A stretch of DNA of 64,000 nt from assembly GCA_947374865.1 (NCBI GenBank), contig CANCDR010000002.1:1-64000 (forward strand), read 5' to 3'. This DNA comes from Oxalobacteraceae bacterium (GTDB lineage Bacteria > Pseudomonadota > Gammaproteobacteria > Burkholderiales > Burkholderiaceae_D). Of the stretch, positions 63,213 through 64,000 are shown in pieces. Within the stretch, counting starts at the first letter, position 1, and the number at the start of each line of letters is the position of its first letter. The translations under genes and the position numbers were made by a program. A model generated the notes under the pieces. It did not search any database. It was not told where the DNA came from and worked only from the letters and a program-made list of their open reading frames with translations.

Positions 63213-64000
63213 ATGGAAAAAATCTGGGTCAAGCACTATTCCGCTGGTGTGCCGGCAGAGATTGACGTCAATGCGCTGGGCTCGATCGGCGATTATTTTT
63301 CCAACGCGGCGGCACAATTTGCCAGTCGCCGTGCTTTCATCAGCGGTGCGACCGGCCAGGTCATTCGCTACGACGAACTGGATCAGATGTCGCTGCAGGT
63401 AGCGGCCTATTTTCAGTCCGTACTCAAGCTCGCGCCCGGCGCCCGGGTGGCTGTCATGATGCCTAATCTGCTGCAGTATCCGGTATGCCTGTTTGGCCTT
63501 TTGCGCGCCGGGTATGTGGTGGTAAATGTGAACCCTATGTACACCCCGCGCGAACTCGAACATCAGCTCAAGGATTCGGGCGCCGAGGCAATGATCGTGG
63601 TCGATATTTTTGCCCATACGCTGGCCAAGGTGATCGCCAATACGGCGGTACGGCAGGTCATCGTGACCGGTCTGGCCGATATGCTGCCGTGGGCTAAACG
63701 GGTTGTCGCCCACTGGCTGATCCGCAAGGTCAAAAAAGCTGTGCTGCCTTACGCGCTGCCGGGCAAGGTCGATTTTCTCGACATGCTGACACAAGGTGCG
63801 CAGGCAGGTTTTACGCCTGTCGATGTGAAGACCGGCGATCTGGCCTTTTTGCAGTACACCGGTGGCACGACGGGCATCTCCAAAGGCGCCATGCTCACGC
63901 ACGCGAATATTCTGGCGAATGTGAATCAGGTACAGGTCTGGCTGGATCCCAGCCTCGATAAGTCGGTGGAGCTGATTTCGATTACGGCGATTCCGCTTTA
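63213..64000 (+). CDS. fadD: Long-chain fatty-acid-CoA ligase, N-terminal part (cut by window end)
   Basis: 262 residues from ATG 63213 (AGGAGA upstream) and open to the end of the window. The start MEKIWVKHYSAGVPAEIDVNALGSIGDYF matches FadD. ARVAVMMPNLLQYPVCLFGLLRAGYVVVNVNPMYTPRELEHQLKDSGAEAMIV follows, and the AMP-binding P-loop is LQYTGGTTGISKGAMLTHANIL. It activates fatty acids with ATP and CoA at the inner membrane. It is divergent from the helicase. Confidence 0.92.
   Translation, partial: MEKIWVKHYSAGVPAEIDVNALGSIGDYFSNAAAQFASRRAFISGATGQVIRYDELDQMSLQVAAYFQSVLKLAPGARVAVMMPNLLQYPVCLFGLLRAGYVVVNVNPMYTPRELEHQLKDSGAEAMIVVDIFAHTLAKVIANTAVRQVIVTGLADMLPWAKRVVAHWLIRKVKKAVLPYALPGKVDFLDMLTQGAQAGFTPVDVKTGDLAFLQYTGGTTGISKGAMLTHANILANVNQVQVWLDPSLDKSVELISITAIPL

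Noticed and set aside
63141..63902. Minus-strand open frame of 253 codons
   Set aside because: It lies opposite the fadD start region, which has clear family motifs and an SD.

Overview
The window is about 64 kb of a betaproteobacterial chromosome. The gene set points to Burkholderiales, probably the Oxalobacteraceae (Undibacterium/Herminiimonas/Collimonas-like): phaC with phaR, rluD divergent from bamD, ispD-ispF beside mfd, rimO, yaaA, a rubrerythrin/FeS/DUF3501 cluster, and many CoA and fatty-acid genes. This placement is inferred from gene content, not from a marker-gene tree. I saw no rRNA, tRNA or CRISPR array.

Layout. 0-4.2 kb: end of an ABC-F ATPase gene, a CoA-transferase/racemase-family enzyme, a DUF2520 dehydrogenase and an exported nucleotide pyrophosphatase/phosphodiesterase. 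4.2-9.6 kb: a minus-strand operon (SDR, aldehyde dehydrogenase, solute-binding protein, TauD-like dioxygenase) divergent from a LysR regulator. 9.6-11 kb: an MFS transporter. 11.1-16.6 kb: an exported DUF1501/DUF1800 pair with a small partner, then an OmpR/EnvZ-type two-component system. 16.6-19.1 kb: DUF3501, FeS oxidoreductase and rubrerythrin. 19.4-25.7 kb: ispF, ispD, mfd, serB and a small membrane protein. 25.8-28.9 kb: an AT-richer island bounded by direct repeats that include the last codons of rimO. It holds four unrecognised genes: three small proteins (two with membrane segments) and a 605-residue repeat protein. 28.9-40.6 kb: housekeeping and storage genes (rimO, phaR, phaC, rluD, bamD, yaaA) with a PIN protein, an aminotransferase, an acyltransferase and a VOC protein. 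40.6-44 kb: a signalling operon made of an unknown 146-residue protein, a double-domain KaiC-like ATPase and a GGDEF-EAL protein.

44.2-59.6 kb is a carbohydrate-utilisation locus for a uronic-acid polysaccharide that is probably sulfated and esterified. It encodes a TonB-dependent receptor, two sulfatases, an esterase, an alginate-lyase-family enzyme, an exported aldose epimerase, an SMP-30 lactonase, a hexuronate-type MFS importer, alpha-ketoglutaric semialdehyde dehydrogenase, 5-dehydro-4-deoxyglucarate dehydratase and a GntR/FCD regulator. In this reading the polymer is bound and cut outside the cytoplasm, the uronates are imported, and carbon reaches 2-oxoglutarate by the oxidative uronate route. 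Uronate dehydrogenase and the step that makes 5-dehydro-4-deoxyglucarate are not in the window. The window closes with a SNF2-family helicase and the start of a fadD-like acyl-CoA ligase gene.

The most notable structural observations are the island duplicating the rimO 3' end, the KaiC-like/c-di-GMP operon, and a recurring pattern of degenerate 12-15 bp tandem arrays in intergenic DNA, each with its own unit sequence. A MITE-like element with perfect 23-bp inverted repeats lies beside the polysaccharide locus.
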